From: Gammaproteobacteria bacterium
GTDB lineage: Bacteria; Pseudomonadota; Gammaproteobacteria; Burkholderiales; Rhodocyclaceae
Length of the DNA: 64,000 nucleotides
Assembly (NCBI GenBank): GCA_018824085.1
Contig: JAHJHI010000046.1
Location: 1 to 64,000 of the forward strand
Reading direction: 5' to 3'
The notes beneath the pieces were generated by a model. That model made no database searches, was not told the DNA's origin, and saw nothing but the letters and a program-made list of their open reading frames with translations. A program made the translations under genes and the position numbers. Below, in pieces: positions 54,740 through 64,000 of the stretch (position 1 is the stretch's first letter; each line of letters begins with the position of its first letter).

Positions 54740-55057
54740 ATGACCTGGTTCATCCTGGTGATCGCCGGCCTGTTTGAAGTGGCCTGGGCGATCGGCCTGA
54801 AATACACCGAAGGCTTCACCCGGCTGTGGCCCACCGTCGGCACCGTCGCGGCGATGGTGACCAGCGTGGTGCTGCTCGGGCTTGCCATGCGCACGCTGCC
54901 GGTCGGCACGGCCTACGCGGTATGGACCGGCATCGGCGCCGTGGGCACCGTGATACTGGGCATCGTGCTGTTCGGCGACCCGGCAAACACGGCCCGGCTC
55001 GCCTGCGTCGCGCTCATCGTGTGCGGCATTCTCGGGCTCAAGCTGACGTCCGCCTGA
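54740..55057 (+). CDS. sugE: Gdx/SugE guanidinium exporter (SMR family)
   Basis: 105-aa four-helix small multidrug resistance protein. The catalytic Glu13 is in [20 protein letters not shown], and [29 protein letters not shown] is the family's third-helix signature; the W-A-x-G-L-K-Y opening is that of the Gdx (guanidinium-specific) branch rather than EmrE. It exports guanidinium in exchange for protons. A guanidine-II riboswitch lies in the leader, confirming the substrate in genomic terms. Confidence 0.93.
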   Translation: MTWFILVIAGLFEVAWAIGLKYTEGFTRLWPTVGTVAAMVTSVVLLGLAMRTLPVGTAYAVWTGIGAVGTVILGIVLFGDPANTARLACVALIVCGILGLKLTSA

Positions 55058-55178
55058 GTCGCCGCACGCCGCTCGCCGGCCGGCGCACTTGTGCCGCCGG
55101 CCCGCTATCGGCGAAAATCGTGCGCTTTGGCTTTTGCGCCGCACCGGTGCGGGAGCCTTCATCTTCACCGAGCCCACC

Positions 55179-56678
<1,500 letters not shown>

Positions 56679-56706
56679 GGCGCGCGGCACGGCGCTCGCG
56701 CACCCG

Positions 56707-58581
56707 ATGTCGCGTCCACTGACGCCGGTCGAGCCGGCGACGCTCGAATTCGCCAGCGACGGCACACCGTACTCGGCACTGTTCGAAGACCGCTATCACT
56801 CGCGTGAAGGCGCACTGGCGCAGGCAGCCTACGTCTTTCTCGGCGGCAACGGCCTGCCCGGCCGGTGGGCCGCGCGCGACCGCTTCGTCGTGCTGGAAAC
56901 CGGCTTCGGACTGGGGCTGAATTTCCTCGCCACCTGGCGCGCCTGGCGCGACGATCCGGCACGCTGCCGGCGGCTGCACTTCGTGTCGGTCGAGAAGCAC
57001 CCTTTTGCGCCGGACGACCTGACGACGCTGTATCGCCGCGTGCTGCCGCCCGACATGGCGGACATGGGCCGGCAACTGGTCGAACACTGGCCGCTCGCCG
57101 TCGGCGGCCTGCACCGCATCGAATTCGAAGGCGGCCGCGTGGTGCTGACCCTGGCGCTGGGCGACGTGCACGAGCAGCTGCCCCAGCTCACGCTGCGCGC
57201 CAACGCGCTCTATCTCGACGGGTTCTCGCCGGCCAGGAATCCGGACATGTGGTCGCCCCGGCTGTGCCGGCAGCTGAAGCGCCTGAGCGCGGCCGACGCG
57301 ACGCTCGCGACGTGGACCATCGCCGCGTCGGTGCGCGAGGCGCTCGCCGGCGCGAGCTTCGTGACGGAAAAACGCCTCGGCTTCCCGCCCAAGCGCGACA
57401 TGCTGAGCGGCCACCTGCATCCGGCCGCGCAGGCTGCGGCGCTGCACCACCGTCCGGAAGTGAAAGCCCCCGGGCACGTCGCCGTCATCGGCGCCGGCCT
57501 CGCCGGCTGCGCGCTGGCCGAACGTCTGGCGGCGCGCGGCGTGCAGGTGAGCCTGATCGAGCGCCACGCGGCACCGGCACAGGAAGCGTCCGGCAACGCA
57601 GCCGGCGTGCTGCGCCCGATGATCGCGCGTGACGACAGCCTGATGGCGCGCCTGTCGCGCGCCGCCTTCATGCATGCATCGAATCATCTGCGCCGGCTGG
57701 CCAGCGAGGGCCTGCCGCTCATCTGGGGGCCGACGGGCGTCATGCAGATCGCGCACGACGATGCCCACGAGCAGCAGCTGCGCGACATATGCGAACTGCA
57801 CGCGCTGCCCGGCGCACTGGTGCGCTATTTGAGCCGGCCGCAGATGAGCCGGCGCGTCGGCCACGACGTCGCCTGCGGCGGCTGGTGGTTCGAACGCGGC
57901 GCCTGGGTGAATCCGCCCAGCCTGTGCGCCGCCCATCTCGCGCGGGGCGGCACGGCGATCGCCCGGTTTTTCTCGCGCGAGGCGCTGCACCTCGACCACG
58001 GCGGCACACATTGGCAGGTCCGCAGCAGCCATGATGTACGCATCGATGCGGACGCGGTCGTGCTGGCCAACGCGGCCGACGCACGACAGCTGTCGCCGCA
58101 ACCTCTACCGCTGGTTCGCGTGCGCGGCCAGATCACCCTGCTGCCGGGCGCGATGTTCCCGCAGCTGCAGATGACGCTGTGCCGTGACGGATATCTGTGC
58201 CCGACGCCGGATGGTGACCTCAATCTGGGCGCCAGTTTCGATCTGGACGATGAAGACACGACCGTGCGCGACGACAGTCACGCAGGCAATCTTGCCCGCC
58301 TGGCGGCTCTGCTGCCGGGCGCTGCCGCCCCGCCCGACATCGCCGGGTTGCGCGGCCGGGTCGGTTTCCGCACCGCGAGCCCGGACCGCATGCCGCTGAT
58401 CGGTCCGCTGGCCGCCACATTCCCCGGGCTGCACGCCTTCACCGGCCTCGGTTCACGCGGCCTCGTGTGGAGCCCGCTCGGCGCGGAGCAGCTGGCATCC
58501 GCGCTGTGCGGCGATCCGCTTCCGCTAGCCTCCGATATCACTGAAGCATTGATGCCACGCAGATTTCTGCCGTCTTCTTGA
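56707..58581 (+). CDS. mnmC: Bifunctional tRNA 5-methylaminomethyl-2-thiouridine synthase
   Basis: 624-aa fusion. The N-terminal methyltransferase (MnmD, about 1-245) has FVVLETGFGLGLNFLATW and ALYLDGFSPARNPDMWSP. The C-terminal FAD oxidase (MnmC1, about 255-624) has HVAVIGAGLAGCALAERLAARGV as dinucleotide-binding motif, and GLRGRVGFRTASPDRMPLIG and GLGSRGLVWSPLGAE near the end. It carries out the last two steps of mnm5s2U formation at the tRNA wobble position. Complete length. Confidence 0.93.
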   Translation: MSRPLTPVEPATLEFASDGTPYSALFEDRYHSREGALAQAAYVFLGGNGLPGRWAARDRFVVLETGFGLGLNFLATWRAWRDDPARCRRLHFVSVEKHPFAPDDLTTLYRRVLPPDMADMGRQLVEHWPLAVGGLHRIEFEGGRVVLTLALGDVHEQLPQLTLRANALYLDGFSPARNPDMWSPRLCRQLKRLSAADATLATWTIAASVREALAGASFVTEKRLGFPPKRDMLSGHLHPAAQAAALHHRPEVKAPGHVAVIGAGLAGCALAERLAARGVQVSLIERHAAPAQEASGNAAGVLRPMIARDDSLMARLSRAAFMHASNHLRRLASEGLPLIWGPTGVMQIAHDDAHEQQLRDICELHALPGALVRYLSRPQMSRRVGHDVACGGWWFERGAWVNPPSLCAAHLARGGTAIARFFSREALHLDHGGTHWQVRSSHDVRIDADAVVLANAADARQLSPQPLPLVRVRGQITLLPGAMFPQLQMTLCRDGYLCPTPDGDLNLGASFDLDDEDTTVRDDSHAGNLARLAALLPGAAAPPDIAGLRGRVGFRTASPDRMPLIGPLAATFPGLHAFTGLGSRGLVWSPLGAEQLASALCGDPLPLASDITEALMPRRFLPSS

Positions 58582-58739
58582 CGCAAGTCAAGCCTCGCAT
58601 CTAATCCTGAATGGGTACTCAAGAAACGGCGGTCGCGTGCCGTTGAGCACGCTGCGCGCGTCACAGCACGGCATCCCGCATCTGCTGATGACAGCCCGGG
58701 AGCCCTGTGCCGTGCCTCTTACCCACCAGGAGAGACACC

Positions 58740-60329
58740 GTGAAAGTCAACATGCCCGTCACGCAGCAAGAGGTCTTTCTCGAGCCGGGAAAACCAATCG
58801 TCACGAAGACGGACCTGAAAGGTCGCATTACCTACGCGAACGAATCGTTCGTTTCGATCAGCGGCTACACGCACGCTGAACTCATGGGCGAAAGTCATAA
58901 CATTGTTCGCCATCCGGACATGCCGCCGGAAGCGTTCGAGGATTTGTGGACCACCATCAAGGCCGGGCAGCCCTGGCGCGGCCTTGTGAAGAATCGCGCC
59001 AAGAATGGCGACCATTACTGGGTCGAAGCGTTCGTGACACCGACGACGCTGGACGGCAAGACCGTGGGCTACCAGTCGGTGCGCAACATTCCGAAGCGCG
59101 ACGACGTGGCCGCTGCGGAAACGCTGTATCGCGCGGTACGCGACAAGACCTGCCGGTTTCCGAAAACGGCGCTGCACGCGGACCGCGTCGGCCTTGGCGC
59201 GCGCATCTGGATGAGTGCCGGCGCGAGCAGCGCACTCGCCGTGGGGGGCGCAGCAACGGGCGGCTCCTGGGGCATCGGTCTGGCCGGCGCGGGTGCCGCC
59301 ATTGCGCTCGGCGCGGCCTGGTACCAGAACACCGCGGTTGCGTCGCGGCTCACGGCGCTGCATCAGGCGATGATGGCACTGGACGAAGGCAAGCTGGCGA
59401 CCCGCATCGATGCGCCCCGAGGCCCGCTGCGCCCGCTGTTCGTCGGACTGGAAGTGATGCGCATCCATCTGCGCGCCATGTTCGCCGACGTGCTGGTCAG
59501 CGCGCGCGCAGTCGACGACCGTTCGAAGGAACTGGACGACGCGATGAAGGCGCTGATCGAGTCGACCGGGGCGCAGGGCGAGAATGTCATGCAGGTGGCT
59601 GCGGCCATGGAAGAGATGAGCGTGTCGATCAATGAAGTGTCGAACAACACGGACCGCAGCCTCGAAGCCGTCAAGCGCACCGAAACCAGCGCACAGGACG
59701 CGATGCAGACGATGGCCGCCGGCATCGCCAGCAGCCAGCGCGTGGTCGGCGTCGTGCGCCAGTCGCAGGAGCGCATCACCGAGGTCAACGCCTCGGCAGA
59801 ACAGATCCGCGCCGTCACGCAGGTCATCAACGACATCGCCGAACAGACCAATCTGCTCGCACTCAATGCCGCCATCGAGGCCGCCCGCGCCGGTGAGCAG
59901 GGACGCGGGTTCGCGGTGGTGGCGGACGAGGTGCGCAAGCTTGCGGAACGCACCCGCAACAGCACGCAGGACATCGGCCACGCCGTGGCAGACATCGTCA
60001 AGCTGGCCGGTGCGGCCGTCGAGACGATGAGCGCGACGGCCGGCGAGGTGGCGCGCTCTACGGAAGAGATCGAGGCGAGCAACAGCGGCCTTCAGGGCAT
60101 CTGGGACGCCAGCCACGAAGCGGCGACCTATTCGGAGGAGATCACGCAGATGCTGCGCCAGCAGTCACTGGCCTCGCACGAGGTCGCGTGCAGCATGGAG
60201 CGCATTTCGGGTTCGGTCGAACAGACGGGCAGCAGCGTCCAGTCGGTGGGCACGGCGGCCACGCGTCTGCACGCCACGTCGAGCGAGTTGCGCGCACTGG
60301 TGAAACATCTGGAGCAGGCACTGAACTGA
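58740..60329 (+). CDS. PAS-containing methyl-accepting chemotaxis protein (Aer-like)
   Basis: 529-aa receptor. An N-terminal PAS domain (about 15-125: [23 protein letters not shown] and [16 protein letters not shown]), as in aerotaxis receptors, is followed by two close membrane helices (163-205), a short HAMP-like part and the signalling domain with [32 protein letters not shown] at 58740 with CAGGAGAG upstream is the best start; ATG at 58752 is the alternative. PAS-bound FAD would sense redox or energy state. A terminator-like hairpin follows the stop. Confidence 0.88.
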   Translation: MKVNMPVTQQEVFLEPGKPIVTKTDLKGRITYANESFVSISGYTHAELMGESHNIVRHPDMPPEAFEDLWTTIKAGQPWRGLVKNRAKNGDHYWVEAFVTPTTLDGKTVGYQSVRNIPKRDDVAAAETLYRAVRDKTCRFPKTALHADRVGLGARIWMSAGASSALAVGGAATGGSWGIGLAGAGAAIALGAAWYQNTAVASRLTALHQAMMALDEGKLATRIDAPRGPLRPLFVGLEVMRIHLRAMFADVLVSARAVDDRSKELDDAMKALIESTGAQGENVMQVAAAMEEMSVSINEVSNNTDRSLEAVKRTETSAQDAMQTMAAGIASSQRVVGVVRQSQERITEVNASAEQIRAVTQVINDIAEQTNLLALNAAIEAARAGEQGRGFAVVADEVRKLAERTRNSTQDIGHAVADIVKLAGAAVETMSATAGEVARSTEEIEASNSGLQGIWDASHEAATYSEEITQMLRQQSLASHEVACSMERISGSVEQTGSSVQSVGTAATRLHATSSELRALVKHLEQALN

Positions 60330-60339
60330 GAAGCGACGA

Positions 60340-60370
60340 CGGTCCCGGGGGGCAACCCGCCCCGGGACCG
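60340..60370. terminator. Hairpin between two convergent chemotaxis receptor genes
   Basis: An 11-bp perfect stem CGGTCCCGGGG (60340-60350)/CCCCGGGACCG (60360-60370) with a 9-nt loop lies 10 bp after the PAS-receptor stop. No T run follows on either side. Confidence 0.55.
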
Positions 60371-60401
60371 CCTGCCGCGGTGGCGCCAGCCAGCGCGCCG
60401 G

Positions 60402-62429
60402 TCAGTGCGCCGTGGAACCCGTCGTCAACCCCTGCAGCACATCAGCGACACCCCGCGTATGGCCGGCGACGCTCGCCGTCTGCGTGCTGTAGGTTTCAAT
60501 GGTCTCCAGCACGCCGGTCAGGCTGGACACCTGCTGTGACTGGCTTTCAATCATCTGCGCGACCCGCACGATTTCCCCGGCGAGCGATGAAATGTCCTTG
60601 CCGATCTCGCCCGCGCTGTTGCGCGACTTCTCGGCAAGCATGCGCACCTCGTCCGCCACCACGGCGAATCCGCGCCCGGCCTCGCCGGCGCGCGCGGCCT
60701 CGATGGCGGCGTTCAGCGCCAGCAGGTTCGTCTGGTCGGCGATCTGCTGGATCATTTCCACCACGCGCTGGATGCGTTCGCTCGCCTGCGACAGGTCACG
60801 CGCGCTGCCACCGACTTCGCTCGCTCGGCTGGCCAGCGTGTCAACGGTACGGACCGCCTGCTTGATCACGCCCTGCTGCTCGGTCAGGCGCGTCGTGAGG
60901 TCGCCGACCGACGCATACAGATCGGTCGAGCACGACTCGAGCTGCCGGGCCGTCGCTTCACGGTTGCGATCGGCTTCAAGCATGATCTCGCCAAGCTGGT
61001 TGAGGTCGCGCACCACCGGCACCATGCTGGCGTCGACATTGGCCGGATCGAGCCGGCTGGTGAAGTTGCCGTCTCGGTAATCGGCGATCTGCTGCACCAT
61101 CACGCGCGACATGCCGGCCAGCTTCGCGTTGTGCCGGCGCAGGAAGAAGGCCTTGAATTCACCGTAGTGCGCGACGAAGTTGTCGACGTACTCGTCGCGG
61201 AAGCGCTCGCCCGGCGACACGCTGAAGAAGAACACCGCGGTCAGCGTCTGGTTCAGGTTCAGGCCCAGGATTTCACCGAAGGTCGAAAACCCCGCGATGC
61301 CGATGCCGCCGAACACCCGGTCCAGGCCGGCCAGTTCCGCTCCGTTGTAGAGCCGGCGCAACACGCAGTCGTTGAACATGCCGGCCAGCGGCGCCGACGG
61401 CTTGTCGGTCATGAAGGTGCGGAAATCGCGTTCGGTCGCGCTGACGAAAGGCGTGCGGCGCACCAGCACGAGTTCTTCGCCGGGCGCCACGTCGCAATAG
61501 AAATCGACCCGGTCATTGTCCAGATCAAGCCGCGCGACCGAGCGCACGAACAGTTCGCCGTTCACCTTGATGGCGAAGGAGTAGCTGTCGAGCTTGGACG
61601 ACAGGTCTTTGCGCTCGCACGAAAAGGTCTTGCACAGCGCCTCGATCAGCGGCACCACGCGGCCTTCCGGATTGATGACGAGACTGACCTGACGGCGCTC
61701 GACCGATGCGCTGAATATCTGGAAGCTGGTGCCGGCCGGCTCGAAGTTCTGGCTTTTGAACACGCCGAAACGCACTTTCGGCGCCATCTTCAGGAAGGCG
61801 ATGACGACGTGGTTGTTGAGCCGGCGCTGGCCGTCGTGCAGCCAGGTATCGCGGAAATCCAGCTTGCCGCCCGCCGAGCCGCCCACGAACAGACAGGGGA
61901 AGCGGCCCGATTCATACAGCGCTTCCATGAAGAAGGATTCGGAATTCGACAGCCCGTCGAACAGCGCATAGGCAAAGGTGTCGCGGTGATCGATGTCGAG
62001 ATCGAGCTGCGCGTCCCGGATGCCTTGCACGAGGCGTTCGATGCGTTCGCGATAATCCATGACGCGCCCGCTCTGGCGCAGGTCTTCGCTCGCCAGCGGA
62101 ACGGCGATGACGCGCGCCTCGCCGATGACACTGCGTTCGAACAGCTGCAGCACGACGCGGTCCCGCGTTTCCGGCCCGTCGCAATACAGCGCACCGCCCT
62201 CGCTGCACAGCTCTCCGGCCGTCGTGCTCAGCGTCAGCGCCACGCCGGGAAAGCGCGCGCGGACGCTGCGCGCGACGCGGTCGATATCGACCTCCGGAGA
62301 CACGTAGCCGCTGACGAACGACGGTTCGGCACCGGCAGCGGCAAGCCGCGCGTCAAGCTCCGATACACGCGTCTGCAGGGTGTGCACGCCGGTCTTGCAA
62401 GCGCCCGCACGGCGACCGAATAGCTTCAT
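60402..62429 (-). CDS. FIST-domain methyl-accepting protein (soluble)
   Basis: 675-aa protein without clear membrane helices. Residues about 35-230 ([34 protein letters not shown]) and about 245-390 ([16 protein letters not shown]... [15 protein letters not shown]) form the FIST sensory module, proposed to bind small ligands such as amino acids. Residues 480-675 are an MCP signalling domain with [42 protein letters not shown] precedes the ATG at 62429. A cytoplasmic chemotaxis or kinase-control receptor is the likely role. Confidence 0.88.
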   Translation of the reverse strand: MKLFGRRAGACKTGVHTLQTRVSELDARLAAAGAEPSFVSGYVSPEVDIDRVARSVRARFPGVALTLSTTAGELCSEGGALYCDGPETRDRVVLQLFERSVIGEARVIAVPLASEDLRQSGRVMDYRERIERLVQGIRDAQLDLDIDHRDTFAYALFDGLSNSESFFMEALYESGRFPCLFVGGSAGGKLDFRDTWLHDGQRRLNNHVVIAFLKMAPKVRFGVFKSQNFEPAGTSFQIFSASVERRQVSLVINPEGRVVPLIEALCKTFSCERKDLSSKLDSYSFAIKVNGELFVRSVARLDLDNDRVDFYCDVAPGEELVLVRRTPFVSATERDFRTFMTDKPSAPLAGMFNDCVLRRLYNGAELAGLDRVFGGIGIAGFSTFGEILGLNLNQTLTAVFFFSVSPGERFRDEYVDNFVAHYGEFKAFFLRRHNAKLAGMSRVMVQQIADYRDGNFTSRLDPANVDASMVPVVRDLNQLGEIMLEADRNREATARQLESCSTDLYASVGDLTTRLTEQQGVIKQAVRTVDTLASRASEVGGSARDLSQASERIQRVVEMIQQIADQTNLLALNAAIEAARAGEAGRGFAVVADEVRMLAEKSRNSAGEIGKDISSLAGEIVRVAQMIESQSQQVSSLTGVLETIETYSTQTASVAGHTRGVADVLQGLTTGSTAH

Positions 62430-62618
62430 TTTTATCTCCCCCTGGAAAATGCGGAAACGACAGTCGAGCCGTTCTCCCACTCATCCTTACGGGAGGGCTA
62501 TCGATCACTTGAGGGATGAATTCCCTATTTCTGCGGAAGTGTCCAGAATCTGGACGCTTTTGCACGCCTGTACATCGCAACACACCGGACAAGTGCATGT
62601 TGCAACGCGCAAATCGCA

Positions 62619-63581
62619 TCACGCGGCACTGCGCAGCACGTGTCCGGCCAACGCGTTTGCACTGTCGAAGGCATCTTCCACGCGCTCGCCCAGACAGCCG
62701 TCCGATGCATAGCCAAGACGTTGTCCGTCGTCCCAGATGCAGTCACGCCCGAGCGGCTTGAGCACGCGCGCGTAGCGCCAGCGATGCGCGCGCAGGTGGA
62801 CCGGCATGACCGCCATGCCGAGCTGCATCTGGAACGCAGCCAGCAACAGTGGTTCGACGTCCTCCGGCTCCAGCCCCATGTGTTCGTCCGACCAGCGCGC
62901 ACTCGCGTGCACGACCCAGCATTCGCTCGCAGCATCGTGCTGCGGCTTGCTGCTGTCCCGCGCCGCCCAGCCGAGCACGCCGTTCCGATCGAGGCGCATG
63001 CAATCAGGCGCATCGAGACGGTGGTCGAAGGAGAGCATCAGCGCCCAGCACGACGCGTACGAAATATCGCGCATCGCCTCCGAGAACGGTGTCGCGTCGG
63101 CACCGCTGCAACCGTCGAACAGCGCCGCGGCCTGCGGCGCGGGAAGCGTCACGAGCACTGCGTCGAAACAGTCCGGAATCATTCCTTCGTCATTGGCCAG
63201 CCACCAGCCGAGACGGTCGGTGCCGATGCCGGCAATCGTCGTCTGCGGCTGCAATTCCGCGCCCCACAGCATGCGTGGCGCCAGTGCGTTCATGCCCGGC
63301 ACGCCGACCCAGCGCGCATCGGCGCCGACCTCGGCCTGCGGCCACCGCGACACGACGCCGGCGCGCTGCCAGTCGGCCAGCTGTTCCGACATGGCGGCAC
63401 CGCGTACCGACATGAACTGCGCGCCATGGTCGAAACGGCACGCGCCAACGGCGCGCGTGGCCATGCGCCCGCCAGCGGCGCGGCCCTTGTCGAACACCCT
63501 CACCGACAGCCCGCCATCCACCAGTCTCCGGGCCAATGTGCAGCCCGCCATCCCTGCGCCTATCACCGCAATGTTGTGCAC
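62619..63581 (-). CDS. Renalase-like FAD-dependent oxidoreductase
   Basis: 320-aa flavoprotein of the NAD(P)/FAD amine-oxidase-like group (COG3380, renalase-like). FAD-binding N-terminus: HNIAVIGAGMAGCTLARRLVDGGLSVRVFDKG, then AAGGRMATRAVGACRFDHGAQFM. It starts with GTG at 63581; GGAGGAG lies 5 bases upstream and an out-of-frame ATG sits between. The substrate is unknown; renalases oxidise isomeric dihydronicotinamides. The C-terminus includes GRDCIWDDGQRLGYASDGCLGERVEDAF. Confidence 0.8.
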   Translation of the reverse strand: MHNIAVIGAGMAGCTLARRLVDGGLSVRVFDKGRAAGGRMATRAVGACRFDHGAQFMSVRGAAMSEQLADWQRAGVVSRWPQAEVGADARWVGVPGMNALAPRMLWGAELQPQTTIAGIGTDRLGWWLANDEGMIPDCFDAVLVTLPAPQAAALFDGCSGADATPFSEAMRDISYASCWALMLSFDHRLDAPDCMRLDRNGVLGWAARDSSKPQHDAASECWVVHASARWSDEHMGLEPEDVEPLLLAAFQMQLGMAVMPVHLRAHRWRYARVLKPLGRDCIWDDGQRLGYASDGCLGERVEDAFDSANALAGHVLRSAA

Positions 63582-63715
63582 TTCATCTCCTCCGTCATTT
63601 TGTACGCTCGAAGCGCCGGCCGATTCATGCAAGCTCTGTGCTAGGGTGCGGCTGGAAATGGATTCGACCGCGCGCGCCCGCTCCTGGCGCTGCCCGCCCG
63701 GCGACTGCAACAGCG

Positions 63716-64000
63716 ATGCCCCGCCAACTGCTCGATCACTACCCTCAGACAAGCTCACGCTACGACGAACTGCTCGCCGGGCCGATGGCGCTGCGGCCGC
63801 ACTGGCGCAGCGTGTTCGACACGCTGGCGCGCTCGCGCCCCGAACAGATGGCGGAGCGCCTCGCGTCGGTGCATCGCCAGATCCGTGAGAACGGCGTCAC
63901 TTACAACGTCTATGCGGATCCTCAGGGTGTAGAGCGGCCGTGGGAACTGGACGTTCTGCCGCTCATCATCCCGCCTGACGAATGGCAGCAGATATCGACC
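63716..64000 (+). CDS. Circularly permuted ATP-grasp protein, N-terminal part (cut by window edge)
   Basis: The first 95 codons of a gene that continues beyond the window. It begins PRQLLDHYPQTSSRYDELL and ends at LDVLPLIIPPDEWQQIST, the hallmark N-terminus of the circularly permuted type 2 ATP-grasp (COG2308/DUF404-DUF407) family. These proteins are often encoded with an alpha-E domain protein and a transglutaminase, and probably form peptide-like bonds. The gene starts after the divergent oxidoreductase gene. No stop is in view. Confidence 0.8.
   Translation, partial: MPRQLLDHYPQTSSRYDELLAGPMALRPHWRSVFDTLARSRPEQMAERLASVHRQIRENGVTYNVYADPQGVERPWELDVLPLIIPPDEWQQIST

Overview
The window is high-GC bacterial chromosome with dense genes and short gaps. 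Protein families and order point to a betaproteobacterium, most likely Rhodocyclales (Methyloversatilis/Azoarcus-like): DUF3567 and YdcH-type small proteins, fecIR iron signalling, PEP-CTERM sorting, an fmd-type amide operon and many chemotaxis and c-di-GMP proteins. This assignment is an inference from protein character; no rRNA or tRNA gene is present to test it.

Left part (1-13.8 kb): a phage-type protein remnant at the edge; an arsR-arsC-arsH block with its operator but no arsenite pump; a Fur-box-controlled iron module (FecI sigma, FecR, TonB receptor, PepSY reductase); thioredoxin-like protein, 1-Cys peroxiredoxin, PCu(A)C copper chaperone, GreB, small conserved proteins, a nuclease-fold enzyme, a periplasmic sorbosone-type dehydrogenase and DAHP synthase. 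13.8-25 kb: a CHASE hybrid kinase with a NarL-type regulator, a glutamate-synthase-like FMN enzyme, a double-receiver protein whose first receiver lacks its aspartate, aconitase B, MurB and a PEP-CTERM protein. 25-33 kb: small proteins, a TrmB-like methyltransferase and a cell-surface glycan operon whose four genes overlap by 4 bp each.

Centre (33.3-47.3 kb): the most striking block. A porin with a near-consensus sigma-54 promoter, a response regulator and a very large hybrid kinase whose N-terminus is a complete NCS1-type nucleobase/amide-permease fold face away from an operon of UrtA-E-like ABC transporter, formamidase FmdA, FmdB and a second, closely related porin. A perfect 18-bp inverted repeat lies in the divergent gap. 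Together they look like a self-contained system for sensing, importing and hydrolysing short-chain amides (formamide, perhaps urea) as nitrogen source.

Right part (47.5-64 kb): a GGDEF-EAL protein; a probable phospholipid-remodelling pair (BtaB-like methyltransferase and PlcP-like phosphoesterase); a divergent hmp/norR nitric-oxide module with three GT-N7-AC NorR sites and a sigma-54 promoter; a Gdx/SugE guanidinium exporter preceded by a two-hairpin guanidine-II riboswitch; lysS; mnmC; two chemotaxis receptors (PAS and FIST sensors); a renalase-like oxidoreductase; and the start of a circularly permuted ATP-grasp gene cut by the right edge.
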